A stretch of 64,000 nt of DNA from assembly GCA_963700705.1 (NCBI GenBank), contig CAVOYQ010000012.1, positions 62,001 through 126,000 on the forward strand. Direction: 5' to 3'. This document shows, piece by piece, positions 50,759 through 59,506 of the stretch (positions are counted from its first letter, which is position 1; the number at the start of each line of letters is the position of its first letter). The notes beneath the pieces are model-generated. The model did no database searches, was not told the origin of the DNA, and saw only the letters and a program-made list of their open reading frames with translations. The position numbers and the translations under genes are program-made. Origin of the DNA: JAHEFT01 sp963700705. Its GTDB lineage: Bacteria > Pseudomonadota > Gammaproteobacteria > Xanthomonadales > SZUA-36.

Positions 50759-50932
50759 GCCATGGAAATTAAAGGCCAGGCGGTATTGCTGAGAATTTTC
50801 GTTGGCGAGAGCGACAAAGTCGGGCACCTGCCGCTCTACGAGGCCATCGTCAGGAATGCCCGCGACTCGGGCCTTGCAGGTGCTACCGTTCTCAAGGGTG
50901 TCCTGGGTTATGGCGCGACCCACCACATCCAT

Positions 50933-51479
50933 CGTCGGGATCCGTCGGTGAAGAACTGGTCTTCCTCGCGGTTGCTGCGGTTTTCAAACGGCAATATGGC
51001 GATCGAACGGGTGTCTGCGGGCGCAGTTTCCGCTGACTGCATCCACAGCAGCGGCCACCTCGTTCTCCACCTCCGCGCAGAGCTGGCGGTTCAGTCACCC
51101 CGCGTCCCCGGTCCGAAAATTGCGTTTGCCAGACAAAATAGCCTAACGCCAGAATGACCACGACGAGGATCGAATAATCGAGCTTGCGGCCAGTTACATG
51201 AGTGATGGATTGGCTGCGATCAATCTCGGATTCGCGCTTGATACCCTCGGGAGTGACCTCATAGGCCCAGGAGAAGAACACGACGACCGGAAAGCCCAGG
51301 GCGATCACCAGCATGATGGTCTGGATGACCCAGTCGGGCGAGCCGATGTTCTCCAGGACCAGGTCAGCTACCTGGACCAGCAGCCAACTGGACACGATGT
51401 AGCCCACGGCTACCCGAAAAACATTACGACGTTTGAGTTCGTTGAATAAGGACAATCGCTGGCTTCTGCTCGGCCGCAA
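50933..51479 (-). pseudogene. 5' fragment of a TPR-type membrane signalling protein
   Basis: Read leftwards from 51479: SLFNELKRRNVFRVAVGYIV, two membrane helices (QTIMLVIALGFPVVVFFSWA and SILVVVILALGYFVW), EVTPEGIKRESEIDRSQSI, and in a second frame SIAILPFENRSNREEDQFFT. This is the conserved start of a proteobacterial family that continues with a TolB-like domain and TPR repeats. Sequence stops at about FFTDG near 50940, exactly at the insertion boundary; the remainder is absent. One frameshift lies near 51100. Confidence 0.75.
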
Positions 51480-51721
51480 GTGTCAACCAGAGTAGTCGTT
51501 AACTGCACTTATGCCAACAGGTAAGTCAGCAGCCGGGTTCTGAATACAAACAAGTTCGCCTTCAGATCGCTAGCGAGCGCAAGCCGTCCAACCAGCCATA
51601 ACTGGCTGTCCGCCGAATGTCAGAACTCGGAGCAACATGAATCTGACGACCTGCCGGAATACAATCGGTCCGCGGTGAGTCTTCAGAAAAATTGGATCCG
51701 ACCCCTTAATACTGGCCGAGG

Positions 51722-52172
51722 ATGACTTGTCTCAAGCCTGGCAAGCGACAGGCACCGATGCGCTCCAGGTTATGGCGCACCCACTGCTTGGCGATTTCGT
51801 TGAAGGCGACGGCGACCTGGCCGGAGGCATACTGTCTACCGGAACCGGATCGACCTGGTATTGCGCCGAAGAAGCCGATCCCACCGACAATCTCAGGGAC
51901 TGCCTGCAGCGTTGGCCGAACCCGCTGGTGGACCGCCAGGCCGGGGTGGTGGCAGAGCAGGAATGGAACCGCGATTCCGCCGTGTTCTGGGACGTGACAA
52001 ACCAGGTCGCCAAGAGTACTACCCAATGGATTCTAAGGCTCGCAAACGGCATCCCATTTGCTGACATCGAGGGAGAACCCCTGCCGCTCTACTTCTCACG
52101 CCACGCGAGGCTGCGACGGAGCTCGACGATCCGGGCCTGGCGCCGCAACTGCTGGTCATCTACAACGACTAG
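51722..52172 (+). pseudogene. fragment of a DNRLRE-like C-terminal domain
   Basis: Encodes DLSQAWQATGTDALQVMAHP, FVEGDGDLAGG, GTGSTWYCAEEADPTDNLRD, WDVTNQVAKSTTQWILRLAN and GIPFADIEGEPLPLYFSR, closely similar to the last 150 residues of the protein ending at 57028; the original end (LLVIYND) reads in another frame to TAG 52170-52172. There is no start codon or upstream part. By eye nucleotide identity with the intact copy is high, roughly 85 percent, but I have not aligned them formally. Confidence 0.85.
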
Positions 52173-52180
52173 CCATGATG

Positions 52181-52278
52181 TAATTCTGGGGTCAGAGTAA
52201 AGGGACAGAGTACAGGTCGGGTCAGACCAAAGCTCCGGAGTCCCTTTACTCTGTCCCTTTACTCTGACCCCAGAATTA
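52181..52278. repeat. 98-base element with perfect 31-bp inverted repeats
   Basis: The arm 52181-52211 begins TAATTCTGGGGTCAGAG and is the exact reverse complement of 52248-52278. The 36-base centre contains GGGTCAGACC. Each arm includes GTCAGAGTAAAGGGACAGAG, which itself has an internal direct repeat (AGRGTAAAGGGACAGAG). This looks like a small non-autonomous element or a solo end of an IS-like element. Confidence 0.85.
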
Positions 52279-52528
52279 GGTCCACGAAGATCCTGGACCT
52301 TTCCGCTGATCTTGCCCATGGTGATTGAAATTGTCGACGAACAATCAAAAGTCGAGGCGTTTCAAGCAACCTGTTCAGAACTGATCGAACAGGCCGGCTG
52401 TGGCGGGCTGGTTACGCTCGAAAACATCCGGGTGATTCGTTACCGGCCGGGGAATAAATCCTGAAATTTGGCCCCTAAGCCTTTACAGATGGTCTTGTAC
52501 AGCAAATAACCCAGTTGAACCAGGTGCT

Positions 52529-52580
52529 TACGTTGGTCCGACCCCGGAAATGGTGCTACGTTGGTCCGACCCCGGAAATG
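52529..52580. repeat. two tandem copies of a 24-28 base repeat
   Basis: TACGTTGGTCCGACCCCGGA and the following four bases occur at 52529-52552 and again at 52557-52580. The core GGTCCGACCCC is echoed by GGATCCGACCCC at 51694. This suggests repeated insertion or slippage of element ends in this region. Confidence 0.8.
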
Positions 52581-52640
52581 TGGCGTCTGCCCGGCGTGGC
52601 GGGTGGCGTCGCACGATCTTGGGGCGTCGTGTGGCAAAGT

Positions 52641-52660
52641 GGTACCATATTATGGTATCA
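52641..52660. promoter_or_regulatory. palindromic operator before hicA
   Basis: GGTACCATATTATGGTATC is a near-perfect palindrome (one mismatch) ending eight bases before the hicA start and overlapping a possible -10 region (TATTAT). It is placed where HicAB-type modules are autoregulated by the antitoxin or complex. Confidence 0.55.
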
Positions 52661-52667
52661 TTCCTCA

Positions 52668-52922
52668 ATGAAGCGGAAGCATCGGCGAACCCTAGAACAT
52701 ATTTTTCGCCGACCTGTTAGTGGCGCCATTCCATGGTCAGACATTGAATCTCTTTTCAAGTCACTAGGCGCCGATGTTTCTGAAAGGGCTGGTTCTCGCG
52801 TCGCCGTGGTTTTGTTTGGTGAGGTGAGGGTATTCCATAGGCCTCACCCGTCGCCCAGCACTGACAAGGGTGCCGTCGCCAGCATTCGCAAATGGCTGGA
52901 GTTTTACGAGGTGAAACCGTGA
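52668..52922 (+). CDS. hicA: HicA-type toxin (mRNA interferase)
   Basis: 84 aa from ATG 52668. RRTLEHIFRRPVSGAIPWSD and the segment ERAGSRVAVVLFGEVRVFHR with a conserved histidine form a short dsRNA-binding-like fold as in HicA, and FHRPHPSP resembles the usual HRPH region. HicA toxins cleave mRNA until bound by HicB. The stop TGA (52920-52922) overlaps the hicB start GTG (52919) by four bases. Probably part of an accessory island. Confidence 0.85.
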   Translation: MKRKHRRTLEHIFRRPVSGAIPWSDIESLFKSLGADVSERAGSRVAVVLFGEVRVFHRPHPSPSTDKGAVASIRKWLEFYEVKP

Positions 52923-53251
52923 ACATTATGGAAATTGACGGCTTCAAAGCCAAGATTCAGTACGATCCGGAGCTTGATCAATTTCGGGGAGAGATCCTGG
53001 GGTTGAACGGAGGTGCTGATTTCTATGGTAATTCCCCCGCTGCCCTGCGTCGGGAGTTTAAGCGCTCACTCAAGGTGTTCCTGGAAGTTTGTAAAGAGAA
53101 GAACATCCCACCGACCAAGAAGTTTTCGGGAAAATTCAACCTTAGAATTCCACCCAACCTCCATGGCGAGATTGCAAATCGGGCTGCTGCCGAAGACAAG
53201 AGTATCAATCAGTGGGTGTCAGAGGTTCTTGAAGAGTCAGTCGGTGGATAA
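52919..53251 (+). CDS. hicB: HicB-type antitoxin
   Basis: 110 aa. The N-terminal half YDPELDQFRGEILGLNGGAD is the HicB partial RNase-H-like fold that covers the toxin, and the C-terminal FNLRIPPNLHGEIANRAAAE with SINQWVSEVLEES is an Arc/ribbon-helix-helix-like DNA-binding region. The GTG start overlapping the hicA stop gives coupled translation; ATG 52928 is an alternative. It likely binds the palindrome before hicA. Confidence 0.87.
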   Translation: MNIMEIDGFKAKIQYDPELDQFRGEILGLNGGADFYGNSPAALRREFKRSLKVFLEVCKEKNIPPTKKFSGKFNLRIPPNLHGEIANRAAAEDKSINQWVSEVLEESVGG

Positions 53252-53286
53252 ATTGACAAAGAAATTTGGGCCCAGTGTTCTCACCG

Positions 53287-54351
53287 TTAAAGCGGCCCCC
53301 AGCCGGCTGCCTGGTTGAACCAGGTCATGTATTCGCGGTACCAGTCACTGGCCGACCAGTCCCGGGACGGCGCACCTGCCGCGAAGGGTGCGGGCGCTTT
53401 CAGCGCAACCCGGCCGCTGCCCAGCACGGCTGACGGCGGCATCCCGAAGCGGCTGCGAAAACGGCGTGAAAAGGCGCTCGGGTCGGGATAGCCCCAAGCC
53501 GCCGCCACCTTGCCCACTCGGGTGCGATCAGGGTCCGAGTAGCACAGCTCGATGCGGCAACGCTCCAGCCTCGCGTCGTTCAGAAAACGCACCACGCCGC
53601 CGACCGGCTCGAATGCCCGGTAAACCGTGCTGCGCGAGACATGGAAGTGCCGGCACAGATCGGCCACGCCGACTTCGCTGCGCAACCGCACGGTCAGGTA
53701 CTGCTGCATGGCGCCAAACGTGACCGGCGCATCCTGCGTGGACTGGCGCCCGAGCAGCCCGTCCAGGAAGCCAAGAAATGCCTGGGCAAGCCCCTCGGCC
53801 TGTACCAGTGAGATCTGTTCAAGGGCGGCCTGCAACTCACGCCACAGTAGCGACAGCATGCGGCCTTCAGGCGCGTCCATGGACCAGGAAATCACCGGGT
53901 TACCCGGGTCCAGGGCGGAGCCGAACTGCAGCCGGCGGCGCGGAATCATGATCGACTGCAGGCTCATCGCCGTGGCCTCGGCCTCGAAACCGCAAGACCA
54001 GTCGCGCAGGTGGACATGACGCGGCAGCAGGCGCCGGTATCCGCCGTCCATCTGCAACGTCTGCTCGCCGGACAGTTGCATCTCGAGCACGAAAAAGTCA
54101 CTGTCGGCACCCCGCAGATGGCGCTCATCCCGAACGAAGCGCATAGGACTGAAGGTCACGACCGAGAACACCAGGTCACTGACCCGGTAGCCGGTGGCAT
54201 GGACAGCCAACTCGGCCGAATCCCCGTTGGCCCAGCTTTCATAAAGCGATTGGGTCAGCAGCGATAACGCCTTTTGACGCTCGGCTGGCGGAAAGCGCTG
54301 CGTATCGAATCGTATCCTCGGTACTCTTGCTGATTCTGGTTGGTGACTCAT
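53287..54351 (-). CDS. AraC-family transcriptional regulator
   Basis: 354 aa, intact. The N-terminal two-thirds is a ligand-binding type domain (VFSVVTFSPMRFVRDERHLR, then RHVHLRDWSCGFEAEAT). The C-terminal ~100 residues contain two helix-turn-helices: SEVGVADLCRHFHVSRSTVY and TRVGKVAAAWGYPDPSAFSR, with RFRSRFGMPPSAVLG completing the AraC signature. No ligand is evident. It is divergent from the large secreted-protein gene and might regulate it. Confidence 0.9.
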   Translation of the reverse strand: MSHQPESARVPRIRFDTQRFPPAERQKALSLLTQSLYESWANGDSAELAVHATGYRVSDLVFSVVTFSPMRFVRDERHLRGADSDFFVLEMQLSGEQTLQMDGGYRRLLPRHVHLRDWSCGFEAEATAMSLQSIMIPRRRLQFGSALDPGNPVISWSMDAPEGRMLSLLWRELQAALEQISLVQAEGLAQAFLGFLDGLLGRQSTQDAPVTFGAMQQYLTVRLRSEVGVADLCRHFHVSRSTVYRAFEPVGGVVRFLNDARLERCRIELCYSDPDRTRVGKVAAAWGYPDPSAFSRRFRSRFGMPPSAVLGSGRVALKAPAPFAAGAPSRDWSASDWYREYMTWFNQAAGWGPL

Positions 54352-54563
54352 AGACCTCCCGGCGCCCCGGCCGCGATGACTTCCATCTGCCTCAGGGACT
54401 CTGCCATGAGACGTCAGGTCAACACATACTGAGACTCACAGCCTACCACTTGCAGGGAATTCGGCACTACACTTTTTAGACAGAACGAGAGGCGAGGCTT
54501 CGCTGGCGGCAGCCGCCAATGCGCCGACGTCACTCGATATATAAGTCATTCGGAGAGTCTAAA

Positions 54564-57028
54564 ATGCAATATGCCACCCGATCTGCCCGGTTCGCCATTG
54601 TCTTTGTGTTGCTGCTGTCCCTCATCGGGTCGACCAATACCCTTGCCCAGTCCGCCTCTTGCTCCACTGCCACGGGCTGCGCCTTCGTCATGCTTAATGG
54701 CATCGTTGGCGGCCTCGGCAACAAAGTGTCGGGCGCACTCTGGGGCTGGGTATTTGGAGGGGGTTCTGCCACCGACAATTCCGGAATCGTTGACGAACTC
54801 GACACCATCGAAACCACGCTCAAGAATATCGAAGGGGAACTGGTTCAGATCGAAAAGGATATCGAGCAACTCAACTGCGGTCTCGATTTTGGTGCTCTCA
54901 ATCAGTACGCCTCCGGCATCCAGACGTATTTCCAGATGTACCAGAGTTGGGTGAAAGACATGCAGAATAATGGGGCCATGCCAGATCCCGGGGACTTGTC
55001 CGAGTGGGCCAATTGCGTTGTAGGCCTTCCCAAGTCAGGGCAAAGCTGTGCTGTCTCAGGCAACGTTTCCGTGCAGACGATGTTGCAGGGGTTTTCCAAT
55101 GCGGCGACATCGACGGCCGGCTCGGAAGGGTCGATCGGCGCCTGCGTCAAAGCCTCATCTACACTCCCGGAGGAGAATTCGCTGGACGACCGGTTGTTCT
55201 ATTCGACCTACGTCGAGCCGATTACCCAATGGTATCTCGGGGTCAATGCCCAGGGTATGGCCGTGCTGGCCGAAGCCTGGCATTACCGCGCATGGCAGGA
55301 CGCGGGTTCGCCAACCGTGGACGACCCGGACGATATTTACGAGGCCATCTGCCCCGCCGGAGCAAAGTCGACGAATTGTTACGACCCGATCAACTATTAC
55401 AACGATGTCTTCTTTGAAAACGTCAAATCGCAAATGCTGGCCGGCGGCGCACCCTACAGCACGGACGAATATCTCATGCTCAACGGCAGCGGCAACTCAT
55501 ACTTGTTGGCGAGGTCGATCGAAGCCTACGAAAAAGCACTAGATCCCGACAACACAGCGGGCTGTGCCACCAGCGCGCCCGGATCTCGCGACTCCGAAAC
55601 GCCCTGTGGCAAAACCGTCGGTTACTATGACGATCCCTTTCCGAGTGTGAGTTTCGGGCCATACGGTTATGGCGGCACCGATGCAAAAGGCGATTCATAT
55701 GGCAATTGGGTTTCGTCAGTAGCCCCCAACTTTCAAGTCATGCTCGACCAGTTCGGATTCAACACGCTCCCCTTTAGCGGGGTGACCCTTTCGCGCCAGT
55801 TGTGCACCTTGAGCTCCAGCGATGGGGATACCACGAACTGCCTGCAGGCGAACGGCGGAGCGGGGCTGCAGGTCGGCAACAAGATTATTCAATTCAGCGA
55901 CCTGGAAACCAGCGCCCCGTGGGTGCTTGCACACATTGGGCACCCGTTGATCCGGTTTGCCGACGGCGCTTTGAAGAACACAACTTCGACCCAACCTTTT
56001 ATGAACGCTGCATACGAGGAAATTTTCATCAATTACGGTGAATCCTGCGGCCCCACAGAGTATATTAACTACCGCAGTTCGGGCACAAACCAATCGAAGG
56101 ATCCTGACTACTACATCTTCTCCATATGCTACGACCCCTATAAAGACTTAACCCAGTTCCTTGACTGGACGCATATTCCTAACTTCGACCCGCGCAACCC
56201 GGTAAGGCAATATCGCTGGCCGGCACTCGACTGGACCGCGCTGACCTGCAGCGATGGCTCATCAGCCAGCAAAGCGTTCATTGCCGCAGGCATGCCTACG
56301 ATGTGCGGTGCCGACTTCGAAGCCTGGTTCGAGACCTTCGTTCCACCCGGCCCCTCGACCACCACGATCTCGGCCACCGCAGACACGACCTTGAGCTCTG
56401 CCGCGCCCAACAGCAACGATGGTGCGGGTTGGTATCTGTCGCTAAGCGCCAACCCGCCGCGCGGCAATCACAGGCGTGCCTTGCTGGGCTTCGATCCGGA
56501 TGCGCTGCAGGCAGCCCTGGCCGCCGGCGAAGTGCAGGCTGTGTTCCTGACACTGACACCGGAAGCCCTGGTGTCCTCGGAGTCTGACTTGTCCCAGGCC
56601 TGGCAAGCGACCGGCGCCAATGCTATCCATGTTGTGGCGCATCCATTTCTTGGCGATTTCGTTGAAGGTGACGGCGACCTGGCCGGCAGCGTACCCTCCA
56701 GTGGAACCGGTTCGACCTGGTATTGCGCCGAAGAAGCTGATCCCACCGACAATCTCAGGGACTGCCTGCAGCGCTGGCCGAGCCCGCTGGTGAACCGCCG
56801 GGACGGCGTCGTCGCGCGGCAGGAATGGAACCGGGATTCGGCGTGACCTGGGACGTGACAAACCACGTCGCCGGGGGTACGACCCAGTGGATTCTCAGGC
56901 TCGAGAACGGCATTCCGTTTGCTGACATCGAAGGCGAACCCACGCCGCTCTATTTCTCGCGCGAAGCTGCCGAGGGGCTCGGTAATCCGAGCCTGGCGCC
57001 GCAACTGCTGGTCCTTTACAACGACTAG
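54564..57028 (+). CDS. large secreted protein with DNRLRE-like C-terminal domain
   Basis: About 820 aa with one frameshift near 56843. The ATG at 54564 follows a GGAGAG site. Signal peptide ending TLAQS is followed by a glycine-rich hydrophobic stretch (GIVGGLGNKVSGALWGWVFG) and a coiled-coil segment (DELDTIETTLKNIEGELVQI). The central 450 residues, with several paired cysteines, are unlike anything I recognise. The last ~220 residues start TISATADTTLSSAAPNSNDG and resemble the beta-sandwich DNRLRE/CBM-like domain. The upstream fragment at 51722 keeps the right frame over the break, supporting a single-base loss here. Confidence 0.7.
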
Positions 57029-57070
57029 CCAGGTTGGGGCTGCGCCCGGACTCGCCTTACACGGCGGGCA

Positions 57071-57664
57071 TCAATGTGGTTCTTCGATCCGGCCCAGGTC
57101 TTCGCTCGCCGTTTCTTTCAGTCCGGATTCCTGCAATTCGAACGTCCTGCGCATTTTCTGTCGCGGACAGCACATGGCGTCTTCGGGCCCGGCCTGGATC
57201 ACTTCGAAAACCAGTTTCCCGTCGATGACTTCGGCTGTCTGAACTTTTACCCGGTCTCCCAGCGGTGCGGTTCCGGTGTTGATCAGCGCGCCGCCTGCGT
57301 CGCGGTCCATGACCGCGATGTAAACATAGGTGCCTGATCCGCCCGAACTGGTCCAGATCAACACCACGGCCTCGTCAATTCCGTCGTTGTCGACATCGCC
57401 ATAAAGACTGAATTGCCTGGCCAGGCCCACGGAAGGACGCGAAGCCCCGCCCTCGACGTATGGCTCTCCCCGCCATTCGCCATCCACCAGGGTGACGGGT
57501 GCATCTTCCACACCCACATAAGTCGCATTGAGTAACTCCGTTAATAATGGGGGCGGCGCGGCAGGGGCCGCCACCGCATCGCCGTTATCCGTCCGGCCGT
57601 CGCAGGCGGCGATGGCCAGCAACAATACCGTCAGCGCCAGCCTCTGCCACCGTGCGGTCACCAT
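57071..57664 (-). CDS. lipoprotein of unknown function
   Basis: 197 aa. The lipobox LLAIAAC at about residues 15-21 marks a lipoprotein. A proline/alanine-rich linker follows, then TYVGVEDAPVTLVDGEWRG, and YGDVDNDGIDEAVVLIWTSS, which includes an FG-GAP/calcium-loop-like acidic repeat (DVDNDGIDE), and GGSGTYVYIAVMDRDAGG. The cysteine pair in AMCCPRQK is notable. It overlaps the end of the upstream SDR gene. The family is seen in proteobacteria but its role is not known to me. Confidence 0.7.
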   Translation of the reverse strand: MVTARWQRLALTVLLLAIAACDGRTDNGDAVAAPAAPPPLLTELLNATYVGVEDAPVTLVDGEWRGEPYVEGGASRPSVGLARQFSLYGDVDNDGIDEAVVLIWTSSGGSGTYVYIAVMDRDAGGALINTGTAPLGDRVKVQTAEVIDGKLVFEVIQAGPEDAMCCPRQKMRRTFELQESGLKETASEDLGRIEEPH

Positions 57665-58412
57665 ATACTGCCCAGCGCGACGGTGATGGCTTCGTTGCTG
57701 ACCCCGCTGGACTCCTCCGAGGCCAGGAAGGCGATCACTTCGGCGACTTCCTGGGTGTCACCACCCGGCCCGGGGGATACAGTTTCGCCCGTTCAGCCCA
57801 GACTTCATCGACGCTGATCCCCCGCTCTTTTGCCTCGGCTTTGGCTGAATTTTCGGCCATCTCGGTTCGCACCCAACCCGGCAGAACGGCGTTTGAGGTA
57901 ATGCCGTGCGGACCGCCATCCTGCGCGACAGAGCGCATCAGCCCCAGCAGTCCGTGCTTTGAACTGTTGTAGGCCGAGCCGGCATATTCTGCGACCTGGC
58001 CGGCCGTGGAACTGGTAAAAACCACGCGCCCATAACCTTGCTCCACCATACCCGCCGTGACCAGGCGGGACAGGTGAAACGGCCCGTCCAGGTTGATCCG
58101 GATGGTTTCGTCCCACAGTTCCGGGTCCTGTTCCCAGATCACCCGCTCGTGGGCCGAGCCAATGCCGTGGTTACAGACGAAGATCCCGATCGGCCCGAGC
58201 CTGGCCAGGGTCTCCTCCACGGCGTGAGAACAGCCCCGGGCCGTGCCCAGGTCGGCCACCACGTAATCGAGCCCGAGGCTGGCCAGTTCATCTTCACTGC
58301 GCGCCACCGCCATCACGCGTGCGCCCCTTGCAGCCAGCAATTCCGCCGTGACCCGCCCGATCCCGCGGCCGGCCCCGGTCACCAGTGCAACTCTTCCTTT
58401 CACTCCCGACAT
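57658..58412 (-). CDS. short-chain dehydrogenase/reductase
   Basis: About 251 aa with one frameshift near 57755. The cofactor loop TGAGRGIG, CNHGIG (the NAG-equivalent), the catalytic serine in TSSTAG and the YNSSK pair are intact; the tail reads EVAEVIAFLASEESSGVSNE in the shifted frame, with GS-IW at the end. NAD(P)-dependent oxidoreductase of unknown substrate, perhaps 3-oxoacyl-ACP reductase-like. The stop overlaps the start region of the lipoprotein gene, suggesting co-transcription. Confidence 0.88.
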
Positions 58413-58458
58413 GATTTACTCCGTTTTGGGTACCCGCATGGCGTTAACAGGCACCGGT

Positions 58459-59407
58459 TCAATAACCACGCTCAAAATCGATCCGGTATTTCAGCGTTTC
58501 ACCGGCACAATACCTCCGGTAATTTTCCCGGAAAATGGCGGCGATGTCTCTTGGCCGGCTCCCGCCGGAAATATGTCCCGTCACGATCACGCCAGGGGCG
58601 TTCCACAAGGGGCTGTCCTCCGGCAAAGGCTCCTGCTGGAACACATCGAGCACGGCGCCAGCCAGTTCGCCGGCAAAGAGGGCGCTGGGCCAGGGCGGTT
58701 TCATCAACCAGGTTCCCGCGGCCGACATTGACCAGGCAACACTGTTTTTTCATGCATTTGAAGGCTTCCGCATCCAGCAGGAGCCGGGTTTCGGGCGTAT
58801 CCGGTAATACACAAACCACGTAGTCCGGCTCCGCCAGGAAACGTTTCAACTGATCCGCCGGATAAACCCGGTCAAACCCTTCCACCGGGGCGCCGCTCCG
58901 GCTGAAACCGGTCACGGTGACGCCAAAAGGTTTTAGCATGCGGGCAAAGTAACTCCCGATGGAGCCCGTACCCATAATCCCGATGGTCTTGCCTTGCAGC
59001 GTACCCGAATGCTCATCCCACCAGCTGCGATTCGCCTGGCGCCCGAGCCGTTCAAAGATTTTCAGTTCATTGGCCAGAAGGTAGCCCAGGACATATTCAG
59101 CCATATCCGGGCCGAAGGTGTCCTTGACCCCGGTCAGCAGGTAATCCGTGCGCCCGGTATTCAGAATGGGCGTGACGCCGGCCCAACTGGACTGCACCCA
59201 GCGAACCTCCGGCCATTCAGAAATCACCCGGGCTACCAGGTCCGGCTGCCCCAGGACGATCTCCTGTCCGGAATATGCCTCGCGCGCGGCGCCTGCCGTT
59301 GCAACAGCCGTGAAATTGACGCCTGCTCCTGACAGCTCCTCGAAAAAGGGGAGGTATTCCCCGGCATCGGAAGCCAGGATCAGAACCGGCGGAAATTCGA
59401 CCTTCAT
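58459..59407 (-). CDS. D-2-hydroxyacid dehydrogenase family protein
   Basis: About 316 aa with one frameshift near 58700. I start at MKVEFPPVLILA (59407). The NAD-binding GxGxxG is in GIMGTGSIGSYFARML, the substrate-binding arginine lies in VNVGRGNLVDETAL, and the catalytic histidine region VTGHISGGSRPRDI is in the second frame with the helper glutamate in LPEDSPLW. This is a hydroxyacid or hydroxypyruvate reductase-type fold (GhrA-like). It lies upstream of the SDR gene on the same strand. Confidence 0.88.
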
Positions 59408-59506
59408 GGGCGCTCTCTTGCAGACATCCTGGTGCGTATTGTGCTCTGGAGTATCATTACACAGCCTGACCGCTGTCGGGTGCAACTTGGATCAGAGGTT
59501 CCCTGA

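Larger units (their letters stand above)
50933..52280. mobile_element. composite insertion in the DUF190 gene
   Basis: The segment separates two perfectly abutting halves of DUF190. It carries, from left to right, a reverse-strand fragment of a TPR-type signalling gene (50933-51479), about 240 bases without recognisable genes, a fragment of the DNRLRE-like domain also found at the end of the 54564 gene (51722-52172), and a 98-base perfect inverted repeat (52181-52278) next to the right boundary. No transposase or clear terminal repeats common to both ends are visible. GGATCC occurs at 50938 and at 51694. Confidence 0.6.
50762..52464 (+). pseudogene. DUF190 gene split by an insertion
   Basis: DUF190 proteins of about 110 aa commonly accompany CrcB. 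The first part reads from ATG 50762 (MEIKGQAVLLRIFVGESDKV, then GATVLKGVLGYGATHHIH) and stops matching at about 50932. The missing half resumes at 52281 (STKILDLSADL, then VIEIVDEQSKVEAF and TLENIRVIRYRPGNKS) and ends at TGA 52462-52464, with one extra T near 52312. The two pieces join without loss, so about 1350 bases have been inserted. As it stands, the downstream half cannot be translated with the first. Confidence 0.85.

Noticed and set aside
50938..50943. GGATCC as a cloning scar at the insertion boundary
   Set aside because: The site occurs by chance elsewhere (51694) and one site is not evidence; kept only as a caution in the insertion finding.
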